Of a stretch of 64,000 nucleotides of DNA, positions 12,201 to 27,622 are shown piece by piece (the stretch's first letter is position 1; every line of letters starts with the position of its first letter). The translations under genes and the position numbers were made by a program. The DNA lies in the NCBI GenBank assembly GCA_947044365.1, contig OX345647.1, positions 3,784,501-3,848,500 on the forward strand. The letters are read 5' to 3'. The notes below the pieces were generated by a model. It did no database searches, had not been told where the DNA came from, and saw nothing but the letters and a program-made list of their open reading frames with translations. This DNA is from Petrosia ficiformis. Taxonomy: Eukaryota > Porifera > Demospongiae > Haplosclerida > Petrosiidae.

Positions 12201-15200
12201 AATACTTCACACAAACAGATAATCAAACTTGTATAATAATGATCATAATTATAGCACAAACAAACCTTCAGATGAAATGTGTTGGGAGTCTTTCTCTACG
12301 ATTGGAACTGGGTTGTAAATCTTGTCCTTCAATTCATCTTTTATATATGTGGTACAGGAGGATTTTCTTTCTTTTTCTGTCTTTTCATGATCAGTGTCCA
12401 CTTTTTCTTTGAGACTTGTTACTTTGGAATCTAAAAAGTAGTCAGTAAACATTCAAGTGGAAAATGAGTTTAATAATAATAATTACAAGTATAATTATAT
12501 ATGATTTGCTAATTAAGTTCAGTTGATATAGAAGTGTTTGTTGATTACTATCTGGATAATTGGCATGTTTTTTAGAAGATGAAGGTCATAGAACTTTAGA
12601 AACAGATAGATCGTGATCAATTGATGGACATTTGTAGCATCTTACTACATTGTTTCTATGTCCAGTTTGATCGAGTAGTTCATCAACAATGTGTTTAAAT
12701 AGTTTGGTTGCACATGTCACTGTACCACTGTGATTAGTCACTAAAGCCAGTTTGAGTACAGAAGTATTTCACAATTGATTACAATTAATTCATCTGCAAT
12801 ATTCTTTGCTTTGCACCATTAATTCCATATCATATGCCCATTTAGTTGTTTGCAAGGTTTTCTTTGGTATTCAGTTATAAATTGCTTGTAGTATATCAAC
12901 TTTTGTTACTTCAGTAACGAATCTCTCCTTTGCACTTTTTGCAGCCATGCTGTGGCTTATGTGGTTGCTTTGCTTTGTTGCATCATTCCGGGAGCTAAGT
13001 CAATTAATGGGTGTTGCATGTGATAGAATGCACGCTCAATTTCTAAAGACCATTAGTAAGAAAGTTGCTTGTAGCTTACACTGGAAATAATAGCTGTTCT
13101 ATCTGAAATATATTCATAGCGTTCTACAAATTCTTTTAAAAGTGAGAAGAGTAGATAATCATATAATAGGCTGTTGTGTTCAGGTATGAGAAAGTCAGAT
13201 TACTGAATTTTGGACACCACAAAGCAATCATATGGGATACATATACCTTGTTTTAGAATAATAAATTACTATTTCTGTTTGATATCTTGTTAGTAATCTT
13301 TTTTTCACAAACATGCATATATAATAATTATGTGTACCACAGTGTTTTTGATAAGCTCATATGGCGCACCATTGGCCCATAGAGCTTTTTATTTGGCACT
13401 GCACAGTTCTCTCTTTGGGCCAGTGGCGCAGTTAATTATGATTATATTGTCAGTAACAGCATTAACCCTTTGTTAATTGGCTTAAGATGTATTCTCAATG
13501 GTGCACACACTAACCACTTTTGAGCCAATTTGGTCCAAGCTTCAAAAGTTATCAAAAACTCTGGTGTACCATCACCACTTCGTTCTTTAAAAACAAACAG
13601 GAGACTTCAAAGATTTATCAGTACTATCAAAAGATCTGGAAGTCACGTTTTTTTTTGTTATGATACTGGTGTACAATAATATCACAAAAACATGTAACTT
13701 CCAGTGAAACAAGATAAAGGGTATTAACCTATTTATTTCTTCATGTGACAACAACACAAAAAAATTTATGTCCTCGTATTTTCTCTTGTTTTCAAGCAAT
13801 GAGTATGTAATAAATAGTGTTGGTTAGAACCCTTTCAAGAGGGCTCTAACTATTACATAAACATACATTGAACCCATGTAAAAGTGGGATGGTCCTGTGG
13901 GCACATGCATAAAAATAATTCTGCAAGGGATCACCTTCAGTGCTACTTTCAATTAAAGAAGAACTATTAGTCTGCATGTCTTTTGATTGTTGCACAGAGA
14001 AATCATCACCTACAGTACTAGTCTCCTCCATTTCCCCTTTTATGTCTGTGTTATAAGATACTTCATTTTCCATCTCCACTTTGTTTTCAAATCTCGTTGC
14101 TATGGAACAAAAAGTAACCAGTAAATAAATAATATTTTATGCATGTGTAAACCACTTTAACATGAATATTCAAATAAAAATAATGTTAACATTAGGATAT
14201 TTTTATAACAGAGGTTACTGCTTTTCATTACTTGAAATATGAATATGTTTTAGGAACATACCTTTTATCTTGTTTTGCTGTTTTAGCATGTCTATTTCAC
14301 ATGCCATTTTAATTCTTACTTCTTTTTGAGTGAGTTTTACTATACATGAACAATTATGAATATGAACGAGTTGTGTTTTATATTAATATCATAATTATGT
14401 ATGTGGAGTGATAATTTGTGAAGCCAGAACAAAGATGATAATGTATTCACCTTCCAGATCACTGTATTTGTTTTCATTGGCAAGCAAAAATGATTTCTCT
14501 TCATCCAGCAATAGTTTAGTTTGCATATCTGGTTCTGATATGGAATCAATCATAATTCAATCGTCTTACACTAGTAACGAAATATTTTTACCTTGACCAA
14601 TTTTAATAGATTCTGAATCATACTCTTTTGTTGATAACTGAAATCTAGGAACTCGCACTTCAAACGTAGACTCAGATACTCCTATAGTACATAGTTATCT
14701 GTATTTACATGTGTTTGTATATATGCTAACATGTCTCTACATACACTGTAGATAATCATTTACTTACGATTATAACAGGCTATGATAGTATTAATAATAC
14801 AGTTACATTAGTAGTGAATTGAACTCTATAAACTATACCATACTGTTAAAGTACTTAAGGTGTTTTGTAAGAATGCTAGAAGACTTTAATTATGTAAGTA
14901 TATAGTTAATGTTCCTCACCTTCATGTTTTTCAAGCAGAATATGAGACTTGTCTGATGGAACTTGTACATCTTCTATGCTTTGGATAAACACCGAAAAAC
15001 CTGGAATATTAGTGAGCTTTGTCAATAAGCTTTTAGCACTGCATTTCTGCAGATATGAAATATTATCTACCATGACATCAGAAAGATTAACTCGTGAAGC
15101 AATACCAACTTCATCTTCAACTTTCTCTGTATACTCTGGATTATATGTGGAGAACAATTCAGTTTTAGAAATGTTGATAATATTTTGGTATACATCATTA

Positions 15201-18200
15201 GTGTCTGGAGAAGTTATAACTCCAAGTCGTATTAAAACAGTCTTATATTCATCATCATCTAAATCTTGTATATTAGATGGAAGTTTCACAACTGGTTTAA
15301 TTGTCCATACTAGAGATGCGTAATCAAATACTACTGCTTCGTTTAGTTTAGTAAGGCCAATATCAAGATGTGGAAATCTATGTGGAGGTTGACAGGGAGC
15401 CTTAATCCAACTGAAAGCATGTAAACTGGCAACCTGTACAAAACAAATATCTCCTATTTCAGATAAATAGTATGCATTATCTGATGAGTTATACCACTCT
15501 TTCCCCTTTTCTGAGAATAGGTACTGGATTAAAACATCAGAAGCTTTACCAAGATCTTTATGATTACCTTTAGAAACTTGTTTACAAAACTTGCTATATT
15601 CATTAAATGTAACTACTGCTCGAAGTCCAAGATAACGAAAAAAATCCATCCATTCTTCCTTTCTATACTCTTCACTTAAGAAAAGAAACTCATCAGGAAA
15701 TGTAGTAAAGATGGGAATAGTGTGATCAATAAACTCTTTAACGGGTAAAAGCTGAAGTGGGTTTTTTAGAGACTGTAAACATGCCAATTCTTTAAGGCTT
15801 TCTATAAACATATACGCAATTACTCCTCTTTGATTACGAAGCTGGACATCATGTTTAACTTCCTGATACAGATGATCTCTTATGTAGAGTAAGTGTTGCT
15901 TTCTTTCATCATGTGTGAGGGTATTGAATTGTGGAAAAATGAGTTGCCTGTAGATATCCTTTTGATCCAATTGTGACCCCAATAATGAAAAATCATGGCC
16001 ACATAATTTTCTCCATGAACCATTGTATTCTAAGAATACAACTGTGTCACTAGGAGCCCATTTGTCATAGCCTGCATTGCAGAAACCCAATGGCCACAAG
16101 TAAACTTTCTTCTCTCCTAGATTTGTCAATTCTCCCTGGATTGACTCGAATAAAGGTAATGCTTTGATCTTGTCCTCTATTTGATGATTGTGTCTGTAGC
16201 TCGTTCTACTCAGATAGTCTAGTAGAGTATCAACATAATTGTTACTTGTGCTTAGATTATTAAGTATTTTCTGTTGATAATGCATGTGAAACAGCACAAG
16301 CAAAATACAATCATAGTCTGTCATTTTTGGACAGTATTTTGTGATGGTTTGGTTAGTTGTTGTTGATACATTATCAAGTACTGGTATACCAAGATGATTT
16401 AGAACATCAAATGCATTCAGCAGCTCAGAATCCAGAATATGGTATATGTCCTCTACTGTTGGATCATCAGGTTTCACAACGGGAAGAATTTTAGAACTTG
16501 TGCTGTACAAGTGTTTGTTGGTGGCTGGAAGAAATGCCCAGGAACTCACAATGGATTTTTGATGATTTGTAAATAACGTGTCTTCTTCTGACGAGATGCA
16601 TTCCCAAATATGTTTCAGGGTTTCCATATTTAACAACTCATCAGAGTTATCAACAACTGTATGCTTTAACTCTGATGGAAAGTTATCAGTAATCAGACTA
16701 TTGATGATATGGAAGCTCACATCTTGTGACTCAAGGAAGTAGGAGGAACATAATCTTGTGGATAGCAAAGAAGGATGTAAGAATGCAGACAGACTTTTGC
16801 TAAAAAGATGTGTGAAAGAGCTGCACATTATTTTGTTGTGTTCATCAAAATGTCTCAAGTGGTTATCAGCTGTGAGTAACAGTGGATATCCAAATGGAGG
16901 ATTAGGGAATTGTTTTTGATAAGATATTACTGCTGTAGTATTAAACGTATACCTAAGGAAGTCAGCAAACTTCTCTTTAGTTTTAAAAGGTGTCTTTACA
17001 ATATGACATGGGCACCCATGCAGTAATATGTGAGGATGATAATGACAGTAAAAGTCATAAACTGAAGCTGGGCTTACAATGGCTGGTTGATACTCTTGTA
17101 AGTGTTTGTAAAGCCTATGTGGAGCACATGTTAATACCATTTGTATTCTACGTAAGATTGAAATTATATTTTTTTCTCTTGGCTGAAAATAAGCCTGACA
17201 AAACGGTGTATGTTCGTCATGTAGAACATTCCACTGTACTTTAACTCCATCTTTCTTTCCCTTTCTCACAAAGATCTCTGAGGCCAGAACACAAGGATTG
17301 GCCAACCACAGTTTCTTAAACACAGATTGTGCCAAGAGCACACAGTTTGGCTTTAATGGATTGGCTTTATGAGTTAATTGCACATCATCTTTTGACTCTT
17401 TCCAGTAAGGAAATAGCTCATAATATTGATTAATATCATGGTAAAAGTGGTTTCTATCTTCATATGGTTTATCACTGATGTAATGATCGCAAGCTTCGGT
17501 AAGAAAATGAATGTAAGATGAAGAAATAGCTTCCATAAGTTTATCATTCCATTCCTTCTTTTCATCTTGTCCTTCAGTATCTCCTGACCAAAGTGAATGA
17601 CGATTACTACTCAATACAAACTGACCATTAATATGAACTGGAAGACCAGATAGTCCTGGTAATGGTAGAAAACAAAAGATCTTTCCTAATGGAATGTCAC
17701 TTATATTTAATGAAGCTGCTATACCATGTTTTGGGAGGACTTGACTAATATATCTCCATTTCTGAGAAGGATTTTGAATGTCTCCTACTCCTTGTTGAAT
17801 AAGCCACTTCTCTTTGTGTGTAATGTACTCTTGATGAAGACCATGCATCTTTGTTAGTGGACTAACATACATGTTTAGTAAAGAGTTGTCCTCTTTAGAT
17901 TCAATACTCAATGGATATGTGACTACATAAGGTTTTTTGGTCCTTACGAATTCTCGTAAATTCTTGAACAATTTATCGTGATTCTGCTTTGCTTCAGCAC
18001 TAAGATGAGCTTCATAGCTTACTTTCAGATGAAATTCATTGGACTGGTCATCAATCACATAGTAATGGAACACTGTTACATGATTGAGAAAGAGAAGGGC
18101 TTCCTTGATCATTGGTACCCACACGTTTAGCATATGCTCCAAGTTTTCAGCTGTTAGAGGTTTTGTCATTATTTTGTTTTCAATAATCTCTGACTTTAGT

Positions 18201-21200
18201 ATCTGCTGTTTGGTATATCTCAGTGGAAAACGAAACAGAGAACCAGTCTGGAGACCTGGTGGTTGGTTAGGAAGTGATTTATCTTGTAAATATGCATTAC
18301 GTAAATCAGACATAGCAACCCAGAAATCGTCTTCTATATTATCATAACGTCTTCCAGGATTACTAATATTAGCTCCTGGTATGTAGTAACAGTGTGGATC
18401 AAACACACACAAGGTATTCCCTCCTGTAATGAAACTAGGACAGTCAGTGATATGATAGACAACATTGAACCCGATACCAAACTGTCCTATTGACTCTAGA
18501 TCATCTCGTTTTGATCCAAGACCCAGTTTCTGAATTCCTTCTATATCTTTCTCTGTGAAGTTTGCATCATTCCAAACCAATAAAGCTGGTCCTTGAAGCT
18601 CCTCCCACTCTTCAGAAGGTATTTGTTGTTTCCCATGTGTCCTCTTATCAAGAATAACACACATCTTAGTGGCTTTAGCATCATCAGCATTCAGTAATAA
18701 CTCTTTGATTAGTGTAACATCAAGAGGGTAATCTTGAAGAATATTCTTGATCCTCTGTGTCAATTCTTCTCGTTGACCAAATAGTATGCCACCAAACTCT
18801 TGATTTCCTGTGGCATATTTCTTCAAGAATTCACTTCGTATTTGCTTCACTCCCAAACACAGAGCTAGTTCTCTGTTAAGAGTTGAATGAACTAGTACAC
18901 ACTCCTTACCAACTGGTAACCATGGTGAATCATTGTGTGACAGCTCATTAGCTGGATACAGAGTATAACTGTTATCTGGTAAAACAACATCTAATTCATT
19001 CAGATCCTTCATATTTTCAGGAGTATTGTAGTTCAATTCATGCACTATTGCATCTACTATTTTATGACAGCTATCAGGAAGGGTTTCCTTTCCATATTGT
19101 TGATGCATTTCATCCAAAACACCAATTAACTTTTTAACACTAAACCTGCTATCAATGCATAAAACCTTAGTTAGAGACTTTCTCTCTGATAGCATAGAAG
19201 GTAGTTCAAACAAGTATGGTCCATTTTCTTTCCAATCTCTAGCTACATTTTCTGGACTAGTAAAGCAGTTTCCAGTCCAAATGAATGGTTTATTTCGAAA
19301 AGTAATTAATGTTTTTTCAGCTTCAGTAGGCTCTTGTTGTTTCTCTACTTCTTTTGAAGTTGCAAGATAAGAGCATGTTGGCCTTTCCAATTCCAATTTC
19401 CTGTCCAAAGCTTCGTATGATATACGACATATGTATTTGACTATACTATACTTGTCAGAAACTTCAACCGTACTAGATTTAAATGTATCAATAAGGCATT
19501 TGAAATGCAGTAGGATGTCATTAAGACTTGGTGTGGTTTGAAATCCAAGGTGAGCATGCAGCGACCTTGATATATAACCACAACCTCCTTTATCAGGTAG
19601 TTCTGTATTTACCAGAACTTTCTGACTCCCCAACATAAAACAGTTGTTTTTCAAATTCATCTGGTCTGAATAGAACATTTGTGACGGGCATGAAAATTGC
19701 AAGTCTTCACCTTTCCAAGATAGAAAGTAATCATCTGGTTTAGGAACAACAGGAATGAAAGGAATTTGCTTGAGTTCTTGTTGTTGTGGAATATTTAGAA
19801 GCGGACTTTCTGTTTGGTGAATGGTAGAGTACAATGTATAAGATGGTTTTTGTCTTAGTGTACACTTGATAGATTCCTGTTCTCTCTTAATATTTTCTTC
19901 AATGCATGAGATGATTAGTTTCACTCTTTTCAGAGCTTTCGTATTGTTTTTGCCATAGACTGACTGGATGCTCTTTGCACATTCTACAACTACATCCCAG
20001 GGAAGATTTGAGGTGAGTAAACCAATATCCAACATGGTTTGATGTACTGACTTTTGTTCACAAAATTCACTAATGGGAAACATTTCACTGTCTGGATCGA
20101 AGAGTTCATGAATGTCAGCTGAAGGGTCCACCAACTGAGAAGCTAGTTTCAGTTTCTGACCATTTGGAGTACAAGGAATGCAAGGATTATTCTGAAGAAT
20201 GTTCATTAACTCAGGCTCATTGGAAGTAGTAAGCTCATTAGCAACAGTTAAGAACATACTAAAGAGAACATCATTACGAATTTTACATTCTTTGTCAAAG
20301 TAAGTAATATTTTGGAAGAACTCTTGTGAGAACTCAAGTTGGTCTATCATGCGAAGACCTCCTATCAATACCTGTTGAAGTTGTGTGAGATAAGAAGTTG
20401 GCAAATATACTACAGGTATTTGAAGGATATCTACAGCTTTAGGGACACATTGTGGAATACTACTTGACCCTATTTGTAGTAGTATATTTGGAGACAAGAA
20501 CCTACTTTGGCCTAATGTTAACCACTGATTGGTAGCACCAGAATGAAAGAGATCTTCATTGGATATGAGCTGATAAAATTGACTTATCAGACTTTCCCAT
20601 GGCTGCTTGATAGATAATTGCTCGGTAAGAGGTAGTAAAGCAAAGAAATCATACTCAACAAGCTTGTTTGAGTTGTGTAAATCTTTCAGTAGTTTTAGTA
20701 GTTTGCAGTAGGCTTTTGGAATGACTACCTCCATTAACTTGAGATTCCACCATTCTCGTGAGTCTGATGGACTACTGGATGAAGTACTGGTCCATATACC
20801 ACTCCTATTACTCATAACAGCAAAGTTAGCACTTACATGTACTGGAAGACCCGTACTAGGAACTGATAATGGAAGAAAACAGAACACTGAACCTCCATTT
20901 AGTGGTTGACATCTGAATTGACCTGACTCTTCAGTAAGTTGACATGCTACAGTAGCTATACTCTGCTGATTCTGATGCTGATATATGTCATGTAACTGTT
21001 CTGTGTGAGATGAGACAAGCCAAGTTTCTTTTGTTATGCTACCTGAAAGAAATGAATGTGTTTCCACTTTCCTTGTACTATCGCTGTTGTCGCTTCTCTC
21101 TATGATGAGTTGTAAGGATGCAGCACTATCGTTACTCCTTATCGACTGGAATGTTATTTTCATTACATGGTTTAAAAATAGCAATAGTCTTGACCCATTT

Positions 21201-24200
21201 TTAGTCAAATCTTCTTGTAGTTCATTTATTATTGACTCTCCATATATAGTTGAACTGATTTGACTAGCATTTCTTCTGAATGGGAATCGAAACATTGTTC
21301 CACTGTATGGTATAGATGTATCAAAACCGAACAAGCCTTGATATGGTACTAACTGTTGTGACTTTGAAACAAATGTGGACATGTACTTCATTCGTTTACC
21401 TGGTTGGTTTTCATTCTTTACTACTCCTCTCAAATGTTTGAGTGTTGGATCAAAGATGTAAAGCCATTCACCACTCACAAAGGAAGGAACATCTGTGATG
21501 TGGTATACTGAACAAAACCCAACTCCAAACCTACCGATTTTTAATGGTTTGTCTTTCTTTGTTGCTCCAGCAAGTTTTGTTATGTTAGCAAAGTCTTCTT
21601 CAGAGAATGTACTGTTATTGTGAACTACTAGAGCTGGACCATGACTATCTGCCATTCCATTGAACAATAATCTATCAGTTGTATGAGAACGAGCATCGTA
21701 AAGAATGTTTACCTCTGTAGCCTCTGCATCATCAGCATTCTGGATCATCTCTTTGATAATTGTCAGTCCATCTTTGTATTCCTTGAGGATATTGCTGAGT
21801 CTAGTAGTCAGTGGTTCCTGTTGACCAGCATCTTCAAACACCTCTTCTGTGATGTCTAACTGATCACTCAAAGGTGTTAATCCAAGTTGTGAAGCTAGGT
21901 GAGCAACACTTGAATGGACCAATTTGTACTCCTTATCTGATGACTTGGCAATCTGAAGTAACATATCATTATCTGTATAGGCAACTTCATCTCTAGGTAG
22001 AAGTTGAGGGTAAGTTTCGTCACTTTCTATAGGTACCAAGATTTCATGCTTATCAATTAGATCAGGATTCTGAAATACCCATTCTAAGATATTCTTGATT
22101 GTAGATCTGGCATCATGATCACTGACATGATACTGTTCTTTTCGTATTGTTTGAAGTACAGATAAGATTTGTACTGGGGTAATGTGTTTCACTACACCAA
22201 ATTTATTGAGAAGCAATTCAAACTCGCGCATTCTTGATGGCAGAACAAAGATAAATGGCTCAATGTTCATTCTGAAAGAGGGATTTGCTTGGAGCGCACA
22301 TATTTGTGGACTATAAAATGTTGAATGGCTTTCGACCCAAACCCAATTTTTAATGGAATGTAAATTAATTACATGCATATCACATGAGCCAAGATATCGA
22401 TATGTTTGAAAAGCTATTTGTTCCAGAATATGAGACTCAATTTCAGTTTTGTTATCAATCACATTTTCAAAATGTTTAACTACAGCATTTGCTAACTCAT
22501 GTTTTGAAGTAGATAAGCCCTGACACATTTGAGAAGGGAAGTTCTCCACAAATATAGCTTGAGATCCAACTATCCTGTACAACCCTTTTGAATCAAGTGT
22601 TCCTGAATGAACTACTACATTTTCTGTATTGGAGGAGGCAAAACATCTTGGATACAGCATGGAGGCTTTCCATGTCAAACATTGTGGATAATCTGAAGGT
22701 GGATCACTAGCTACTGGAAGGAAGTTGTAACTTCTTGCTCGTTCTATCATGGCATCTTTTAAAGCATTGCCCCAGTAACCCACTTGTACCTTAACACTTT
22801 GGTTTATAAGATTTGGATACGTGTTAAGAACTTTAAGCAAAGCCACCATTCTGGAATAGCTTACTAGACTACATTTAACAGGGACTGTACTAGAATTAGG
22901 ATAGGGCTGTATAGTACAAATTATATCATATATATCTGTAGCTGTCACTGAGGTTCTCAGGCCACATTGACGAAGGTGAACGATGTACAATTGATATTCA
23001 TCTTTTGGAAATACAGGCTCATCTAGGTAGAGCTGTGAGAGGAGTTGATCTTGAGGATCAAATAAGGTTGAAGGGGATTTCCTCTCTCCTGAGTCAACAG
23101 TGACAAACGGGAGTGTTGAAATAGCCTTGATGAAGGAAGTTCGAGATTGAGGGAACTTCTGTAAGAAAAGATACAGGCTATCCAGTACACTTTTCATGAA
23201 ATCTGTCAAGTTCCCATCAGGAAACTGGTTGCAATTAATTTTTGGAAATACCACATTCTCTAGAAATTCTATTCCATTCATAATGTTCACATGGCCAACT
23301 AAATTCTGCAGAATTTTACTATTGTTGCTCTTATTAATAACCAAAGGCTGGCTAGGAAGCAAATCTGTTCTAAATTCAAAATAGTCCCCTTGAACAACTG
23401 CCTTGTTACTCATACCCTGTGATTTTAACGTATTGATGGAATAACGCATGCCATGATACTGTAAAACAGAGAAAATAGACATTGCACAGATCCTGTTGAT
23501 CCTACCTGCATTGGCGAAACTGGTATGTGTAGCTGCTAGGAAATTCTGGAGTGCACATGCTTCATTATCTGTCAGTTTTGTATTACTAAGGCTATACGGA
23601 GGAATAGTATCTATTACCTCACCTGCTTCAAACTGGTAAATGTATGTAGTAATTAGTTGATGACTTAAATATGAGAAATCATTTACACTAGCTAGTTTGA
23701 TGCCAAACTTCTCAAGAGTTGTTCTTAAAATTGACGTGATAGAATAATGGGCATATTGTGTCACATATATTAATCCTGCTTGCTTGTTTAGTGTGTGAAT
23801 ACTAATTGAACCATTTGAATGTTTAACAGGTACTATATATTTACTTTCAAATATACCCAAATCATAATTCTGAACCCATTTCCAAAATTTCTCAAACTGT
23901 TGTTGTGACCATGACTGTGAGTTTGATTGAGGAAGAAGCTGAGCTACTTCATCAACACCTAAGATTGTAAGCTGTGTTACACTACTGTTAGCTACATTTG
24001 TTAACTGTGTATGGACAAATGGATAGCTTGACAATAAATCAACCATCATGTGTTGGACACCTGGTAGGAGGTCATATCGAATGGAAGTATTACAAACGTA
24101 TATATGGGAAGATGCAAAGTACCTGCTCATTTTCTGAAAGGTAGCAAAACTATAATTTACAAGAGGTATCAGCTCAAGGCCAATCATGTCAGAATAATTA

Positions 24201-26284
24201 TTATCTGACAAGCAATACTGAAGAATATCCAGCTTCTCTTCATATGACATAGATGTGTAAGCATAGGGATTCAGTCTGAGATAATTCCTCAAATGGGAAG
24301 GTCCAATAATTGAAACACTTCTCTTGTAGTAATGCTCTATTGTGTTCCACTGATCTGTTGAAAGCTCAACTACTTTTGCTCTACAAACTAAAAGAACCTT
24401 TTTCACAGCTGGAGAGAGTGATCCAGCTTTGGGAACAAACATTGCCTCTGCTAATGAAATCCATTGACCGTTATTTGCTTCTGTATAAACTATGTTATTA
24501 TAAAGCAGTATCGTTTCAAATAGGGTCTTCAAAATGCCTTCCCATGGTGTATTTTGTACTAATTGCAACGAAGGCCAGCAATTGTATACTATCCTATGTG
24601 GAAGAGAAGGCACTCTTACCAGCGCTTCAATTAGCTGAGCATAGCAATGTGGCACACAGTATTGAACAAGCAGCTTATTCCATGTGCCTTCTTGATCATC
24701 TTGTCTTTCTTGGGCTTCCCATTTAAGAGATCGTCTGTTGTTACTAACAGCAAATGTTCCATTGACATGAATGCCAAATGGTGTCTTGTCCTCTGTTGGA
24801 AGAGGAAGAAAGCAAAAGATTCGACCTTTGGAATGAGCATCAGTATCACTGACCTCAAATGCCGTACCTACCCAGGGAAGGACATGTTGTTTTTCAGCTA
24901 ATGCTAATACCTTGGGATTATCACTACCTATTCTATGCACTACTACCCATTCATATTCACTTTTTATGCTCCCATCGATCATTTCAATATGAAAATGAGC
25001 TGTCTCTTGAATGACTTGCCTGACAGCATATGGAGATTCCCCTGTGAAGGTGGATTCTACACGTCTAACTAACAATTGTTGTTCACTCTGACGCTTTGTA
25101 GAATCACGCGAACTAATACATACTTTGAAAACTTGCTCGAAGTTTCCCAACTGTGAAATCTCAACTACTTCTATTGAACAAACAGATCGCAGAAATAAGA
25201 GTAGGTATTTTGCTTCTGCTTTCAAAGCCTCTAGTAGCTTTCTTAGTTTTTCAATCGTGTAAACTTCATTGGAAAGTTTGGAGGCTCTATTGCGAAGAGG
25301 AAATCGAAACAATGTCTTTCCATCGAATGATGGAGAATGCATGGAGAAATCACCTACTCCATTAAAGGGGCGTACTAAATCTGGACAGGTATACCGCACA
25401 TCTTTCAAGTAATACCCTTTACCAGACTCACCCTTCCAAATGTGTTCTTGTGGTTCTAGAAATCCACAGTAGTCTTCACTAATAATAACAGGAAGATCTA
25501 GAAATGTGAAATGTATGATAATGATATTGGGTATTCATTAGAATATGATTATATATAGCATTCTATTCTATGAAGATATAATATTCAGTATAACTTATGA
25601 ATATTATTATTATCATAGTTAGTGTGAATGAATACTGATTCTTCTTATCATAATGCATGAATATCATTATCAAGGAATGTTACCCCATGATTCACCTGTA
25701 ATGTGATAGACAGAATTGAACCCGATTCCAAATTTCCCCACTTTGTGAGGATTCTTTGCTTTACCACTTTGCTGCAAGCTTTGTATACTATCCCAGTCTT
25801 CTTTCTTGAAAGGGGCGTTATTAAATGACATCAAAGCTGGACCTTGGAATCGGTCCAGTTCTTTGAATGTGGCACTTTCCACCAAATTGTGTGGGAGTGT
25901 TTGCATGTGACGACAATCTAGGTAAAACTTGACTTCCGTGGCCCTGGCATCATCAGCATTCTGAATGATTTCCTGTGTAATGAACATGACATAATGAAAG
26001 TGCACTTTTCTCAATAGTGGTACATGATACACAAATTTGAAAATAAAACTGTCTGATAGATGTATGGTCTATATAGTAGCAATGAATAGTATATTAGAAT
26101 CAAGGATCAATATTCAAAATATCTATGTGGATGACACTAGGTCTGGTTCACCTAACTAGTCTAGCATAATAATGCCACAACTATTTTTGTTCACATTTTA
26201 ATTATAATAAAGTTGAGAAAGTAACATAACATTTGTAGTAACTGCTTGACCCTACAACTACAATAATGACTTACATATCTTATT

Positions 26285-26341
<57 letters not shown>

Positions 26342-27587
26342 GAGTAGCGTGGGCAATTGTGGGCCACCTAAGAGGAGGAGTTTAGTTTCTGCAAACACGA
26401 GAAGTTGAGCTATTGCAGATAGCACCTATATATGTCTACTCTAACTAAAGTAGTATGCAAATTGACAGACCTTGTTATAATTACCAATAGAAATGTTACA
26501 CCTGGTAATGGAGGCAATAATGGGCCACATGAAGCTAATGTGAGCCAGTCTACAAAACCTCTTTAAAAGGAGAGTGTGTTGACAGTTAAGTTGTTATACT
26601 AAATTTACTAGCTCAGGAATGATAATAAGTACGTTTAGAATGATTTAATTAATACAGTTTGTAGTAAAATGCATTAACGTAATATTTTGCACTATTAATT
26701 ATAATAGTTGTATTATTATTCTTACCAAATTACATAATAATTATATTTCTATATAATTGTAATGATAATATTAATAATTATTATTAACATCATAATTATT
26801 ATTATTATGATAATAATTATTGTATATATATTTGGATTGTAATTGCATTATGTATAACAGATTATGCATGCAATGTACAATAAAAAGATTTTAATTGATT
26901 ATAAAAGTGGTTGGTACATATAAAAATAGTAAGTAGTAGTATATTATCTGATATGATGTATCTTCACATAAATAATGTTCCGTTTTCAGTTTCAGAAAAT
27001 ATGAAAATTCTTTATCAGACTAAATTACCGAAAGATCTTATTACAGGGAATTTTGTTTCTCTCAAACTCTTCAGTACCTTTGTTTATAACCTTCTCCTTC
27101 CATTCAGTTACCAGAAATATTCTTATAAATAAGTAATTATATTGTTAACATGATGTGTCCATAATTGTAATTCTATTGTATGTTTTTCCATATACTGTAT
27201 ATATACCGAGATAGTTTCAATTGGCTAGTGTATATGATATACACTAGTCAATTGAAACTATCTCATGAATGGAATATTATTAAATTTGCTGCATTTTAGT
27301 ATATTGGATGCATAGTTTCTGACAAATGGTGAAACTGTAGGAGTCCCCCAAAGTAGATGGTCTGTTAGCTACCAGTTGTAACGAAGCAAATCATGGTAAG
27401 CTCATCCAAATCAGTGTACCTCAGTAGTAAAAGATTGGAAGTGTACCAAAGTTGTAAATCATGTAGGTAAGATACAAACCTACATTCGAGCAAAATTTGA
27501 GTTTTCTTGGTAACTTCTCTGAAAAATAATGTTATGTCCTATTAGGAGTGGCCCATAATAGCCTCTGGCCCACAATGCCCCACCCTA

Positions 27588-27622
<35 letters not shown>

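Noticed and set aside
16990..17244. Plus-strand open frames inside the large exons (for example 16990-17244, 18084-18347, 24310-24726, 35410-35679, 50080-50568)
   Set aside because: They run antisense to clearly coding minus-strand exons, recur at the same place in each paralogue and have no motif.
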